A DNA stretch of 64,000 bases from Tersicoccus mangrovi (GCF_036881825.1 NZ_JBAJMW010000011.1:1-64000); one strand, 5' to 3'; positions 43,680 through 52,036 are shown, counted from the stretch's first letter. Translations and numbers: made by a program. Notes: generated from the letters alone by a model not told the origin.

Positions 43680-44598
43680 ATACCTCGTCGCGATCGCCTG
43701 CGCCCTCGCCTCCGCCGTCTGCCTCGCCTACGGCAGCCAGCGGCAGGGCAGCGCGGTGGCGGCCCAGACGGGCGGCCTCTCGCTGCACGGACGCGGTGCC
43801 CTCCGGCTGCTGGCCAACCCGCGCTGGGTGTTCGGCACGCTGCTGATGGGGCTCGGGATGGCCCTGAACATCGCCGCCCTCGCCAACGCCCCGCTGATGA
43901 TCGTCCAGCCCCTCGGCGCCATCGCCCTGGTGATCACCACCGTGGTCAACGCCCGCGAGCAGAACCTCAAGCTCAACCGGGTCACCGTCTTCTCGATCGT
44001 CCTGTGCATGTTCGGCAGCACCCTCTTCGTGCTGATGGCGCTGCTGATCACGAACCAGGCCCACGAGGGCACACCGGCGCAGGAACTGACGACGTGCCTG
44101 CTGCTGGCCGTGGTCCTGCTGATCTTCGGTTCCCTCGCCGCCGGGTTCCGCGGGCGGCTCAACGCGTTCATCTACATCGTCGGTGCCGGTGTGCTCTTCG
44201 GCTTCGTCGCCGTGCTCTCCCGGTTGCTGTTCACGCACCTGTTCGCCGGGGGAGGGGTGAACCTCCTCGCCGTGCCGGTGTACATCTACATCGCGATCGC
44301 CGCGGCCGGCGGCCTCGGCATCTGGTTCGTCCAGAGCGCCTACTCGCACGGGCCGCCGGACCTGGTGATCGCGGGGCTGACCGTGATCGACCCCATGGTC
44401 GGCATCGCCATCGGCATCGCGATCCTGGGGGAGGCGCGGGCGAACCCGCCGGCCCCCGTCGTGATCGGCATGATGATCGCGGCGGCCTCCGCCGTCGTCG
44501 GCGTCGTCATGCTCTCGCGTTACCACCCCGACGTGATCAGCAGGAAGGCCGAGAAGCGGCACGCGAAGAACGCGGCCACCGAGCGCGCGGGCGACTGA
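43669..44598 (+). CDS. DMT-family membrane transporter
   Basis: The 309-residue product has about nine or ten membrane helices and the EamA/NIPA-like pattern: ASAVCLAYGSQRQGSAV at the start and NAPLMIVQPLGAIALV, then GLTVIDPMVGIAIGIAILGE. It probably moves a small metabolite or metal. The GTG start is inside the phosphatidyltransferase gene, so the two are coupled. Its charged tail is cytosolic. Confidence 0.8.
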   Translation: MRPEYLVAIACALASAVCLAYGSQRQGSAVAAQTGGLSLHGRGALRLLANPRWVFGTLLMGLGMALNIAALANAPLMIVQPLGAIALVITTVVNAREQNLKLNRVTVFSIVLCMFGSTLFVLMALLITNQAHEGTPAQELTTCLLLAVVLLIFGSLAAGFRGRLNAFIYIVGAGVLFGFVAVLSRLLFTHLFAGGGVNLLAVPVYIYIAIAAAGGLGIWFVQSAYSHGPPDLVIAGLTVIDPMVGIAIGIAILGEARANPPAPVVIGMMIAAASAVVGVVMLSRYHPDVISRKAEKRHAKNAATERAGD

Positions 44599-44747
44599 TC
44601 CCGCTGGTCTCCGTCCCCTGCATCTGCGCGGCCTGACGGCGCCGGGGCGCGTCCGACGGTGATGAGCCGGGGCCCTCTGATACCGTCGCGGGGGACTGCG
44701 GGAACGAGCCCGCGTCATGACCGTGACATCCCCAGGAGCCCTCTCCC

Positions 44748-45944
44748 GTGACCTCGACGCCCAGCGCCGGCCCGCTCAAGATCCTCATCGCGGCGGACAC
44801 CTATCCGCCGGACATGAACGGTGCCGCCCGCTTCTGCCAGCGTCTCGCGCAGGGCATGCTGGCCCGCGGTCACGAGGTCCACGCCGTCGCCGCCCGCAAC
44901 GACGCGGGACCGAGCTACTCCCGGGTCGAGGACGGCGTCGTCGTCCACCGCCTCCGCTCGCACAAGGCGCCCACCCACCCGTACTACCGGCTGTGCCTGC
45001 CGTGGGAGATCAACGGGGAGGTGCGCCGCATCCTCGAGGAGGAGCGGCCCGACGTCGTGCACGTGCAGTGCCACTACATGATCGGCAAGGCCTTCGCGGA
45101 CACGGCCGCGAAGATGGGCATCCGGCTGGTCGCGACCAATCACTTCATGCCCGAGAACCTCGACCCGTTCCTGCCGTTCCCGCGCTGGTTCCTCAACATC
45201 GTCGCGAAGAACTCGTGGCGCGACATGGGCAAGGTGATGGGCCAGGCCGCCGTCGTGACGACGCCGACGCCGCTGGCCGCCAAGGCGATGCACGACCACG
45301 CGTTCCTGCGCCAGGTGCTGCCGGTCTCCAACGGCATCGACGCCGCGAAGTACGAGCAGCTGGCGGGCGAGGAGCTGGAGGTGCCCGAGCACCCCACCGT
45401 GCTGTTCGTCGGCCGTCTCGCCCAGGAGAAGCACGTCGACGTCCTGATCGAGGCCGTCGCGAAGCTGCCCGCGGAGCTCGGCACGCGGCTCGAGATCGTC
45501 GGTGACGGCGAGGTGCGGCCCGCCCTCGAGGCGAAGGTCGACGAGGTCGGCCTGGGCGACCGCGTCCGGTTCCTCGGCCTGGCCTCCGACGAGGAACTGC
45601 GCCGCGCGTACCTGCGGGCCACGGTCTTCTGCCAGCCGGGCACGGCGGAGCTCCAGTCGCTCGTGACCCTCGAGGCGATGAGCGCCTCCAAGCCCGTCGT
45701 GCTCGCCGACGCGATGGCGCTGCCGCACCTGGTGGACGAGGGCCGCAACGGCTGGCTCTTCCGGCCCAACGACAGCACCGACCTGGCCGACAAGCTGCGC
45801 CGCATCCTCGAGCTGCCGGAGCAGGAGCGCCTCGCGCTGGGCAAGACGAGCCGCGAGATGGTCAACAAGCACGATCTCGGGGTCACGCTGGACACGTTCG
45901 AATCGCTCTACCGCGGCGCGGACTACGCCGACCTGACCATCTGA
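44748..45944 (+). CDS. GT4-family glycosyltransferase
   Basis: The 398-residue enzyme has an N-terminal acceptor domain (DTYPPDMNGAARFCQRLA, HVQCHYMIGKAFA) and a C-terminal sugar-nucleotide domain with VLFVGRLAQEKHVDVLIEA. The E-x7-E site is in AELQSLVTLEAM. It resembles actinobacterial mannosyltransferases acting on diacylglycerol or phosphatidylinositol (MgtA/PimB types). The nearby phosphatidyltransferase fits a lipid acceptor (inference). AGGAG lies about 10 nt before the GTG. Confidence 0.85.
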   Translation: MTSTPSAGPLKILIAADTYPPDMNGAARFCQRLAQGMLARGHEVHAVAARNDAGPSYSRVEDGVVVHRLRSHKAPTHPYYRLCLPWEINGEVRRILEEERPDVVHVQCHYMIGKAFADTAAKMGIRLVATNHFMPENLDPFLPFPRWFLNIVAKNSWRDMGKVMGQAAVVTTPTPLAAKAMHDHAFLRQVLPVSNGIDAAKYEQLAGEELEVPEHPTVLFVGRLAQEKHVDVLIEAVAKLPAELGTRLEIVGDGEVRPALEAKVDEVGLGDRVRFLGLASDEELRRAYLRATVFCQPGTAELQSLVTLEAMSASKPVVLADAMALPHLVDEGRNGWLFRPNDSTDLADKLRRILELPEQERLALGKTSREMVNKHDLGVTLDTFESLYRGADYADLTI

Positions 45945-45991
45945 GGCGGCTCTACGATGGTTGCGCCCGGCCTCCGTGGCCGGGCACCCGA

Positions 45992-46065
45992 GGGGCCGTA
46001 GCTCAGCTGGTCAGAGCAGAGGACTCATAATCCTTTGGTCGTGGGTTCAAGCCCCACCGGCCCTA
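45992..46065 (+). tRNA. tRNA-Met (anticodon CAT)
   Basis: A 74-nt cloverleaf forms with acceptor arms GGGGCCG and CGGCCCT (a G-U pair at the end), anticodon CAT at 46026-46028 in CTCATAA, and T-arm GTGGG-TTCAAGC-CCCAC. The D-arm is AGCTCAGCTGGTCAGAGC. It looks like an elongator tRNA-Met; a lysidine-modified tRNA-Ile is less likely. It lies 32 bp before a sequence gap. Confidence 0.9.
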
Positions 46066-46097
46066 CCCTCCATGCGGCCGTGGCCGCCGGGCTCCCG

Positions 46098-46193
46098 NNN
46101 NNNNNNNNNNNNNNNNNNNNNNNNNNNNNNNNNNNNNNNNNNNNNNNNNNNNNNNNNNNNNNNNNNNNNNNNNNNNNNNNNNNNNNNNNNNNN
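46098..46193. other. Scaffold gap (96 N)
   Basis: The bases are unknown. Any gene, tRNA or terminator in the true sequence here is missing, and the two sides are joined only by scaffolding. Confidence 0.99.
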
Positions 46194-46223
46194 CCACGGC
46201 CGTCTCCCGTCCCCGGCGTCGCC

Positions 46224-46252
46224 TTCCGTGTTGCCGCCGCAACTGGCATAAT
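46224..46252 (+). promoter_or_regulatory. Promoter of the acyl-CoA dehydrogenase gene
   Basis: TTCCGT, 17 bp, CATAAT. Transcription would start near 46258-46260, at the left edge of the GTTACT palindrome. Confidence 0.5.
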
Positions 46253-46259
46253 CGATCTT

Positions 46260-46275
46260 GTTACTCATCAGTAAC
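46260..46275. promoter_or_regulatory. Palindromic operator GTTACT-N4-AGTAAC
   Basis: A perfect 6-bp inverted repeat lies just after the predicted transcription start and 72 bp before the acyl-CoA dehydrogenase start. A repressor bound here would block initiation. The shape suits a TetR-type fatty-acid regulator, none of which is encoded next to it. Confidence 0.6.
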
Positions 46276-46346
46276 CAAACGGGCGATGGCCGGCCCGTCC
46301 TCGGAGGCCATCGCGAAGCACCCGAGTCGAACAAGGCAGGAACTCG

Positions 46347-47534
46347 ATGGCCCACGACGTCGATCCGAACAACCTCCCCTACGCGAGCGGGGACTTCCTC
46401 CACTTCGAGGAACTCCTCAGCGCTCAGGAGCAGGTGCGTCTGAAGGAGGTGCGGGAGTTCCTCGACGCCGAGGTCCGCCCGATCGCCCGCGACGCCTGGA
46501 ACAAGGCGGAGTTCCCGCACGAGATCATCCCGAAGATCGCCGAGCTGGACATCGTCTCGCCCGTGCGCCGCCTCGGCTACTCGCCGCTGCTCGCCGGCTT
46601 CATCCACGCCGAGTTCACCCGCGCGGACACCTCCATCGCGACCTTCATGGGCGTGCACGACGGCCTGTTCACCGGCTCGATCGAGCTGCTCGCCTCCGAG
46701 GAGCAGAAGGAGGCGTGGCTGCCCGACATCTACGCGATGAAGAAGATCGGTGCATTCGGCCTCACCGAGCCGCTCGGTGGCTCCGACGTCGCCGGCGGTA
46801 CCCGCACCACCGCCGAGCGTCAGGGCGACAGCTGGGTGCTCAACGGCGCCAAGCGCTGGATCGGCAACGCCACCTTCAGCGACTGGGTCGTGATCTACGC
46901 CAGGGACGTCGCCGACAACAAGGTCAAGGCGTTCCTCGTCGACACCTCCCTTCCCGGCTACACGGCCACGAAGATCGAGAACAAGATCTCGCTGCGCACC
47001 GTGCAGAACGCGGACATCACGCTCGAGAACCTCGTGGTCGGCGACGAGTTCCACCTCGCCCACGCCAACAGCTTCCGCGACACCAACAAGGTGCTGCGCG
47101 CCACCCGCATCGGTGTCGCGTGGCAGGCCGTCGGCCAGCAGATGGCGGCCTTCGACGTCGCCCGCAAGCACGTCGTCGAGCGCCACCAGTTCGGCCAGCC
47201 GCTGGCCGCCAACCAGATGGTGCAGGACCAACTCGCCACGATGCTCGGCAACGCCATGGCGTCGATGGGCCTGCTGGTCCGCGTCGCCCAGCTCGAGGCG
47301 AGCGACCAGGCCACCGAGGAGCACGCCGCGCTGGCCAAGACCTTCGCGTCGGCCCGGATGCGCGAGACGGTGGCCATGGGCCGCAGCCTGCTCGGTGGCA
47401 ACGGCATCGTCGTGGACTACGAGATGGCCAAGATCTTCGCCGACGCCGAGGCCATCTACACCTACGAGGGCACGCAGGAGATCAACAAGCTGATTACCGG
47501 CCGCTCCGTCACGGGCATCTCCGCCTTCGTGTGA
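46347..47534 (+). CDS. Acyl-CoA dehydrogenase (glutaryl-CoA dehydrogenase-like)
   Basis: The 395-residue flavoenzyme has the FAD/substrate segments GAFGLTEPLGGSDVAGG, LNGAKRWIGNATFSD and the C-terminal active-site motif TYEGTQEINKLITGR, whose Glu is the catalytic base. The pattern is closest to glutaryl-CoA dehydrogenases and related long acidic-chain enzymes. It passes electrons to ETF. AGGAAC lies before the ATG. A palindrome at 46260 probably controls it. It is a single-gene transcript. Confidence 0.88.
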   Translation: MAHDVDPNNLPYASGDFLHFEELLSAQEQVRLKEVREFLDAEVRPIARDAWNKAEFPHEIIPKIAELDIVSPVRRLGYSPLLAGFIHAEFTRADTSIATFMGVHDGLFTGSIELLASEEQKEAWLPDIYAMKKIGAFGLTEPLGGSDVAGGTRTTAERQGDSWVLNGAKRWIGNATFSDWVVIYARDVADNKVKAFLVDTSLPGYTATKIENKISLRTVQNADITLENLVVGDEFHLAHANSFRDTNKVLRATRIGVAWQAVGQQMAAFDVARKHVVERHQFGQPLAANQMVQDQLATMLGNAMASMGLLVRVAQLEASDQATEEHAALAKTFASARMRETVAMGRSLLGGNGIVVDYEMAKIFADAEAIYTYEGTQEINKLITGRSVTGISAFV

Positions 47535-47755
47535 TCCCCGGCCCCGGGCGCCGTCGGGTGTCCGGGATCTCTTTTCCGACGTGCGCCGTCGTGGACCGGT
47601 TCGGACCGGACCGCGGCGGCGCCCGTGCGTTCCCGGCCGCCCTCACGGCAGTGTTCCGACGGGGGAGCCCGCTGAGGCTGGGCGCCACGGTCGCTCACGG
47701 CCCGCTTCCGGACCGACGGCACTCACCCCCGATCGTCGATCACGGCCCGGGTCGC

Positions 47756-48577
47756 TCACGGCAGCCCGCCGGACGGTGAGAGCGGCAGCAGGATCGACGG
47801 CCGACGGTCGAGGATGAGGCTGAGCGGGTCGACGTAGTCCTCGCCCAGGCGCACGCCCCAGTGCAGGCACGTCGCGGGGGAGCAGTGCGAGCGCCCACCC
47901 GCGAGCTGACCCACCACCTGACCGGCGGCCACACGGTCACCGCGGTGCACCGTCGCCGTCACCGGCTCGACACTCGTGCGCAGCCCGTCCGCGTGGGCGA
48001 TGGCCAGCACGGGGCGGTCGACGACGACGCCGACGAACACCACGGTGCCCGCGGCCGGACTGCGGACCGCCGAGCCGGGCCCTCCCGCCAGATCCACGCC
48101 ACGGTGGCCGGCCGACCACTGCTGCTCCGGCGCGTCGAACGGCCGCAGCACTGCCGGACGCGGCTGCAGCGGCCACTGCCACCCGCGCGGTGCCGGGGTC
48201 GGGCTCGCCCGCGGCACCCCGGTCGTGCCCGTCCTCATCGTCCCGCCACCGGCGACGGCCGGTAACCGGTCCCCGGCGAACGCCGGTGCGGCGGCGGGAG
48301 AGGCAGCCACCAGAGAGGCGAGCACGACCGCAGCGACGACGGCTCGCTGCGGAAGCGGTTGCCCGGACCCGCGTCGTTCTCGTCGGAGCTGCCCTTGTCG
48401 CCGGCTGTCGACCAGCTGGCCTCGACGCGGTCCGCCGACCAGTCCGCCGTGTCGCGGCTCGCTGATCATCCGGCGTTGCGGGGGCTCGCCGAGCTGCGGT
48501 GGCTCTCCCCACGATCGGGCGTCCCGTCCTCCGGTGGGGTCATGCGGATCGCGCCGCGTCGGTATCGACGTCGTCAT
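47756..48577 (-). CDS. M23-family (LytM-type) peptidase, exported
   Basis: The 273-residue product has a long basic N-terminus, a signal-like hydrophobic stretch (AVVAAVVLASLVAASPAAA) and a C-terminal M23 domain. HRGVDLAGG supplies the zinc ligands, and CLHWGVRLG holds the last His (the first His of H-x-H is Cys, a common actinobacterial variant that keeps the metal His). It should cut peptidoglycan cross-links or act as an amidase activator. The start is uncertain: ATG codons at 48577 and 48469 are both possible. The region upstream is a 558-bp spacer before rpsB. Confidence 0.75.
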   Translation of the reverse strand: MTTSIPTRRDPHDPTGGRDARSWGEPPQLGEPPQRRMISEPRHGGLVGGPRRGQLVDSRRQGQLRRERRGSGQPLPQRAVVAAVVLASLVAASPAAAPAFAGDRLPAVAGGGTMRTGTTGVPRASPTPAPRGWQWPLQPRPAVLRPFDAPEQQWSAGHRGVDLAGGPGSAVRSPAAGTVVFVGVVVDRPVLAIAHADGLRTSVEPVTATVHRGDRVAAGQVVGQLAGGRSHCSPATCLHWGVRLGEDYVDPLSLILDRRPSILLPLSPSGGLP

Positions 48578-48728
48578 GAGCTGAGCGTGCTCCGACCGCA
48601 GCCGGCGCGGGGTCGGCTCGTGCCCTTCTGGGGACGACGGCCTGCAGGTCCCTGCCTGGGGAGGGAGAAGCTCTATCCGTCCGCCCGGCTGAGCGGAGCA
48701 CCGCCGGGTCGACCGGCATCCGCATCCT

Positions 48729-48798
48729 GTCCCGGGACACGCCGTCGTCGACAGGGATATGGCGTCATCTCCCGCCCGACCGCAGCGTGTCGTGGGAC
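48729..48798. repeat. Copy 2 of the dispersed palindromic element
   Basis: Arms GTCCCGGGACACGC (48729-48742) and GCGTGTCGTGGGAC (48785-48798) pair at 12 of 14 positions with a 42-nt loop. The right arm and the TCCTGTCCCGG nearby are shared with the element at 6878-6953. Both copies lie in intergenic DNA. Confidence 0.5.
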
Positions 48799-48814
48799 GG
48801 GCTGCGCCCGTCCC
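48794..48814. terminator. Short terminator-like hairpin
   Basis: GGGACGGGC-TGC-GCCCGTCCC is a perfect 9-bp stem with a 3-nt loop in the spacer between the M23 peptidase gene and the rpsB promoter. Confidence 0.45.
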
Positions 48815-48867
48815 CGCCCGCCCGCCGCACCCTCAGACCGGCGGCCGGGAGCACTCCGCGACTGCGG

Positions 48868-48873
48868 TAGACT
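48868..48873 (+). promoter_or_regulatory. -10 hexamer of the rpsB promoter
   Basis: TAGACT matches the -10 used by several genes here and lies about 270 bp upstream of rpsB. No strong -35 is seen. It would start a transcript near 48880. Confidence 0.5.
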
Positions 48874-48879
48874 TGCACG

Positions 48880-49135
48880 AGCAGTCGAGTGTCCTCGGCT
48901 GACTACGCGTGTCCGCGCGCAGACGTCGACGGTCGCCGGTGAACGGTGACCCGAGATGACGGTTCCTCCCCACGGTCCGGGCTGATGCCCGGTCGGGAGG
49001 TCCACGGTGATCCACCGTCCCGGGCACCAGGAGCGACCGCCCGCCGGGCGGCCCGGACGCCTGTCCGGGAGCGATCAACCGTCAACAGGCAGTGGAGCAG
49101 GCCGGAGGGCCACCGCTGCCGGAAGGAGTGTCGAC
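48880..49135 (+). promoter_or_regulatory. Long structured rpsB leader
   Basis: The ~256-nt untranslated leader contains hairpins, among them CCGGGC-TGAT-GCCCGG (near 48975) and a stem pairing GGCAG with CTGCC around 49089-49120, immediately before the GAAGGAG site. Ribosomal protein S2 represses its own mRNA in other bacteria, and this leader is a candidate for that control. No coding frame in it is supported. Confidence 0.45.
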
Positions 49136-50065
49136 ATGCCCGTCGTCACCATGCGCCAGCTGCTCGACAGCGGCGTCCACTTCGGTCACCAGACCCGCCG
49201 TTGGAACCCGAAGATGAAGCGCTTCATCTTCACCGAGCGCAACGGCATCTACATCATCGACCTGCAGCAGTCGCTGTCCTACATCGACCGCGCCTACGAG
49301 TTCGTCAAGGAGACCGTCGCGCACGGCGGCACCATCCTGTTCGTGGGCACGAAGAAGCAGGCCCAGGAAGCCATCTCCGAGCAGGCCACCCGCGTGGGCC
49401 AGCCCTACGTGAACCAGCGCTGGCTCGGCGGTATGCTGACCAACTTCCAGACGGTCTCCAAGCGGATCTCCCGCCTCAAGGAGCTCGAGGAGATCGACTT
49501 CGAGGACGTCGCCGCCTCCGGCCACACCAAGAAGGAGCTGCTGCTCCTCGGCCGCGAGAAGGACAAGCTCGACAAGACCCTCGGCGGTATCCGCAACCTG
49601 GCGAAGACCCCGTCCGCGATCTGGATCGTCGACACCAAGAAGGAGCACCTGGCGGTCGACGAGGCCAAGAAGCTGGGCATCCCGGTCGTCGCGATCCTCG
49701 ACACCAACTGCGACCCGGACGAGGTCGACTTCCCGATCCCGGGCAACGACGACGCGATCCGCTCCGTCAACCTGCTGACCCGTGTGGTCGCCGACGCCGT
49801 CGCCGACGGCCTGATCGCGAAGAACAACCGCGCCGCGGGCAAGGACGGTGCCCCGAGCACCGAGGAGCCCATGGCCGAGTGGGAGCGCGAGCTTCTCGAG
49901 GGTGCGCAGAACGCGCAGCAGAACGAGACCACCACCGAGGCGGCTGCCGACGTCGAGGTCTCCGAGAACGAGGTCGTCGACCCGGTCGCCGCCGAGGCCA
50001 CGGCCGAGCAGGACGACGCGCAGGCCGAGACCGCCGCCGAGGCCACCGAGACCCCGGCCGAGTGA
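49136..50065 (+). CDS. rpsB: 30S ribosomal protein S2
   Basis: The 309-residue protein has the S2 signatures RQLLDSGVHFGHQTRRWNPKM and VNQRWLGGMLTNFQTV, then PSAIWIVDTKKEHLAVDEA. It binds the head of the 30S subunit. The last ~70 residues are an acidic Ala/Glu tail, longer than in E. coli and usual in actinobacteria. GAAGGAG lies 8 nt before the ATG, and upstream in-frame ATGs would give an extension with no S2 similarity. tsf follows after an intergenic hairpin. Confidence 0.98.
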   Translation: MPVVTMRQLLDSGVHFGHQTRRWNPKMKRFIFTERNGIYIIDLQQSLSYIDRAYEFVKETVAHGGTILFVGTKKQAQEAISEQATRVGQPYVNQRWLGGMLTNFQTVSKRISRLKELEEIDFEDVAASGHTKKELLLLGREKDKLDKTLGGIRNLAKTPSAIWIVDTKKEHLAVDEAKKLGIPVVAILDTNCDPDEVDFPIPGNDDAIRSVNLLTRVVADAVADGLIAKNNRAAGKDGAPSTEEPMAEWERELLEGAQNAQQNETTTEAAADVEVSENEVVDPVAAEATAEQDDAQAETAAEATETPAE

Positions 50066-50121
50066 TGTCCGCGGGCTGAGCCCGCGGCTTCCTCCTGATC
50101 CACCGGCGGCACTGCCGCCGC

Positions 50122-50158
50122 GACTGCGGACCGCACTTCACCAGGGCGGTCCGCAGTC
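50122..50158 (+). terminator. Attenuator-like hairpin between rpsB and tsf
   Basis: GACTGCGGACCGC and GCGGTCCGCAGTC form a perfect 13-bp stem with an 11-nt loop, 55 bp before the tsf start. It could reduce tsf relative to rpsB or terminate the rpsB mRNA. Confidence 0.7.
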
Positions 50159-50213
50159 ACGACTGGGGCCGACATCGAGAGCGGCCCGCACCGATCCAAC
50201 CAGAGGAGATGTC

Positions 50214-51050
50214 ATGGCGAACTACACCGCTGCGGATATCAAGGCACTGCGCGAGCGCACCGGCGCCGGCATGCTCGACGTGAAGAAGGCGCTGGACGAG
50301 GCCGACGGCGATGCCGCCAAGGCCATGGAGATCATCCGCGTCAAGGGCCTGAAGGGCGTCACCAAGCGCGAGGGCCGCTCGACCGCGGAGGGCCTGATCG
50401 CCGCCCGCGTCGAGGGCTCCGTCGGCGTCATGGTCGAGGTCAACTGCGAGACCGACTTCGTCGCCAAGGCCGCCCCCTTCGTCGAGTTCGGCAACAAGGT
50501 CCTCGAGGCCGCCATCGCCTCCGGCGCGAACGACCTCGACTCCCTGCTGGCCGCGCAGATCGACGGCAAGCCCGTCTCCGAGCAGGTCACCGAGGCCGGT
50601 GCCCTCCTGGGTGAGAAGGTCCAGGTCCGGCGCGTGGTCCGGGTCGAGGGTGCCACCGTCGACGCGTACCTGCACAAGACCTCCAAGGACCTGCCGGCGC
50701 AGGTCGGCGTCCTCGTGGCCGTCGACGGCACCGGTGACGCGGCCCAGGCCGTGGCGCACGACGTCGCCGTCCACACCGCCGCGATGGCCCCGACCTACCT
50801 GAGCCGGGACGACGTCCCGGCCGAGACGGTCGAGAACGAGCGGCGCATCGCCGACGAGACGGCTCGCGCCGAGGGCAAGCCCGAGGCCGCGCTGACCAAG
50901 ATCGTCGAGGGTCGCCTGACCGGTTACTTCAAGGAGGTCGCCCTCCTCGACCAGCCGTTCGCGAAGGACAGCAAGAAGACCGTTGGTAAGGTTCTCGAGG
51001 AGGCCGGCACGACGGCCGTGGGCTTCGCCCGCTTCCGCGTCGGCGCCTGA
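50214..51050 (+). CDS. tsf: Translation elongation factor Ts
   Basis: The 278-residue protein begins MANYTAADIKALRERTGAGM and has MLDVKKALDEADGDAAKA, VEVNCETDFVAK and a C-terminal module LTKIVEGRLTGYFKEVALL. It is the GDP/GTP exchange factor for EF-Tu. AGAGGAG lies 6 nt before the ATG. Two strong hairpins after its stop end the transcript, so pyrH is probably expressed separately. Confidence 0.98.
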   Translation: MANYTAADIKALRERTGAGMLDVKKALDEADGDAAKAMEIIRVKGLKGVTKREGRSTAEGLIAARVEGSVGVMVEVNCETDFVAKAAPFVEFGNKVLEAAIASGANDLDSLLAAQIDGKPVSEQVTEAGALLGEKVQVRRVVRVEGATVDAYLHKTSKDLPAQVGVLVAVDGTGDAAQAVAHDVAVHTAAMAPTYLSRDDVPAETVENERRIADETARAEGKPEAALTKIVEGRLTGYFKEVALLDQPFAKDSKKTVGKVLEEAGTTAVGFARFRVGA

Positions 51051-51080
51051 GCGCCCGGCCTCTCACCAGCAGCAGTACCC

Positions 51081-51159
51081 GGTCCGCCGCCCGGCGGCGG
51101 ACCGGGCCACGCAGACGACGGGGGTGGTCACCTGGATCCGGGTGACCACCCCCGTCGTC
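51081..51159 (+). terminator. Double terminator between tsf and pyrH
   Basis: The first hairpin pairs GGTCCGCCGCC with GGCGGCGGACC (51081-51103). The second has 19-bp perfect arms GACGACGGGGGTGGTCACC (51114-51132) and its complement (51141-51159) with an 8-nt loop. It is the strongest inverted repeat in the window. Confidence 0.9.
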
Positions 51160-51194
51160 GCGTCCACCCTGTGAAACCCGGAAGGCAGGCGCCC

Positions 51195-51938
51195 ATGCCG
51201 ACGCACAATCCCGACCTCGCCCACGAACCCGGACCCCACCGTCGTCGGGTGCTGCTCAAGCTCTCCGGCGAGGTGTTCGGCGGCGGCAGGCTCGGCGTCG
51301 ACCCGTCGACCGTGCGGGGCATCGCCGACCAGATCGCCCGGACGCAGGGTGAGGTTGAGGTGGCCATCGTCGTCGGCGGCGGCAACTTCTTCCGTGGCGC
51401 CGAGCTCTCCCAGGAGGGCATGGACCGCTCCCGCGCCGACTACATGGGGATGCTCGGCACCGTGATGAACTGCCTGGCGCTGCAGGACTTCCTCGAGCAG
51501 GCCGGCGTCGAGACGCGCGTCCAGTCGGCCATCACGATGGGCCAGGTCGCGGAGGCCTACATCCCGCGGCGGGCCATCCGTCACCTCGAGAAGAACCGGG
51601 TCGTCATCTTCGGCGCCGGCGCCGGCCTGCCGTACTTCTCCACCGACACCGTCGCCGTCCAGCGCGCGCTCGAGGTGCACGCCGACATCGTCCTCGCCGC
51701 CAAGAACGGGGTCGACGGCGTCTACACCGCCGACCCGCGCAAGGACCCCTCGGCGACCAAGCTGGACCGCCTCACCTACGACGAGGCCCTGCACCGCGAC
51801 ATCCGGGTCATGGACCAGACGGCTTTCAGCCTCTGCAAGGACAACGGCATGCCCATGCTCGTGTTCGGCATGGAGGGCCCTGGCAACGTCACCCGGGCCA
51901 TCCTCGGCGAACAGATCGGCACCGTCATCACCGCCTGA
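51195..51938 (+). CDS. pyrH: UMP kinase
   Basis: The 247-residue enzyme phosphorylates UMP to UDP. RRVLLKLSGEVFGGG is the amino-acid-kinase N-terminus, and VGGGNFFRGAEL, DYMGMLGTVMNCLALQ and GAGAGLPYFSTDTVAVQRAL are family motifs, with AKNGVDGVYTADPRKDP near the end. GGAAGGCAGG lies just before the ATG at 51195, which is preferred over a GTG eight codons upstream. The hairpins in front suggest its own promoter or readthrough. Confidence 0.97.
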   Translation: MPTHNPDLAHEPGPHRRRVLLKLSGEVFGGGRLGVDPSTVRGIADQIARTQGEVEVAIVVGGGNFFRGAELSQEGMDRSRADYMGMLGTVMNCLALQDFLEQAGVETRVQSAITMGQVAEAYIPRRAIRHLEKNRVVIFGAGAGLPYFSTDTVAVQRALEVHADIVLAAKNGVDGVYTADPRKDPSATKLDRLTYDEALHRDIRVMDQTAFSLCKDNGMPMLVFGMEGPGNVTRAILGEQIGTVITA

Positions 51939-51987
51939 GGCCCGCGGGGCGGGGGCCCGCCGGACCGGTCGGCCCCCGTCCGCTGGA

Positions 51988-51993
51988 TAGGAT
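51988..51993 (+). promoter_or_regulatory. -10 hexamer of the frr promoter
   Basis: TAGGAT lies 43 bp before the frr start, giving a leader of about 37 nt that carries AAGGAG. Confidence 0.45.
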
Positions 51994-52036
51994 GACGAAC
52001 GAGACCCTTCAGACCGACGACGCCAAGGAGACGCGC

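Noticed and set aside
46035..46274. Open frames crossing the run of N
   Set aside because: Translation through unknown bases is meaningless, and the left part overlaps tRNA-Met.
48005..48100. M23 domain called inactive because H-x-H reads C-x-H
   Set aside because: The remaining His, the H-x3-D pair and the fold are kept, and CLHWG is a frequent actinobacterial form, so loss of activity cannot be claimed.
48578..49135. Small frames in the spacer before rpsB
   Set aside because: They lack ribosome sites and protein features, and the region is better explained by a repeat, promoter and structured leader.
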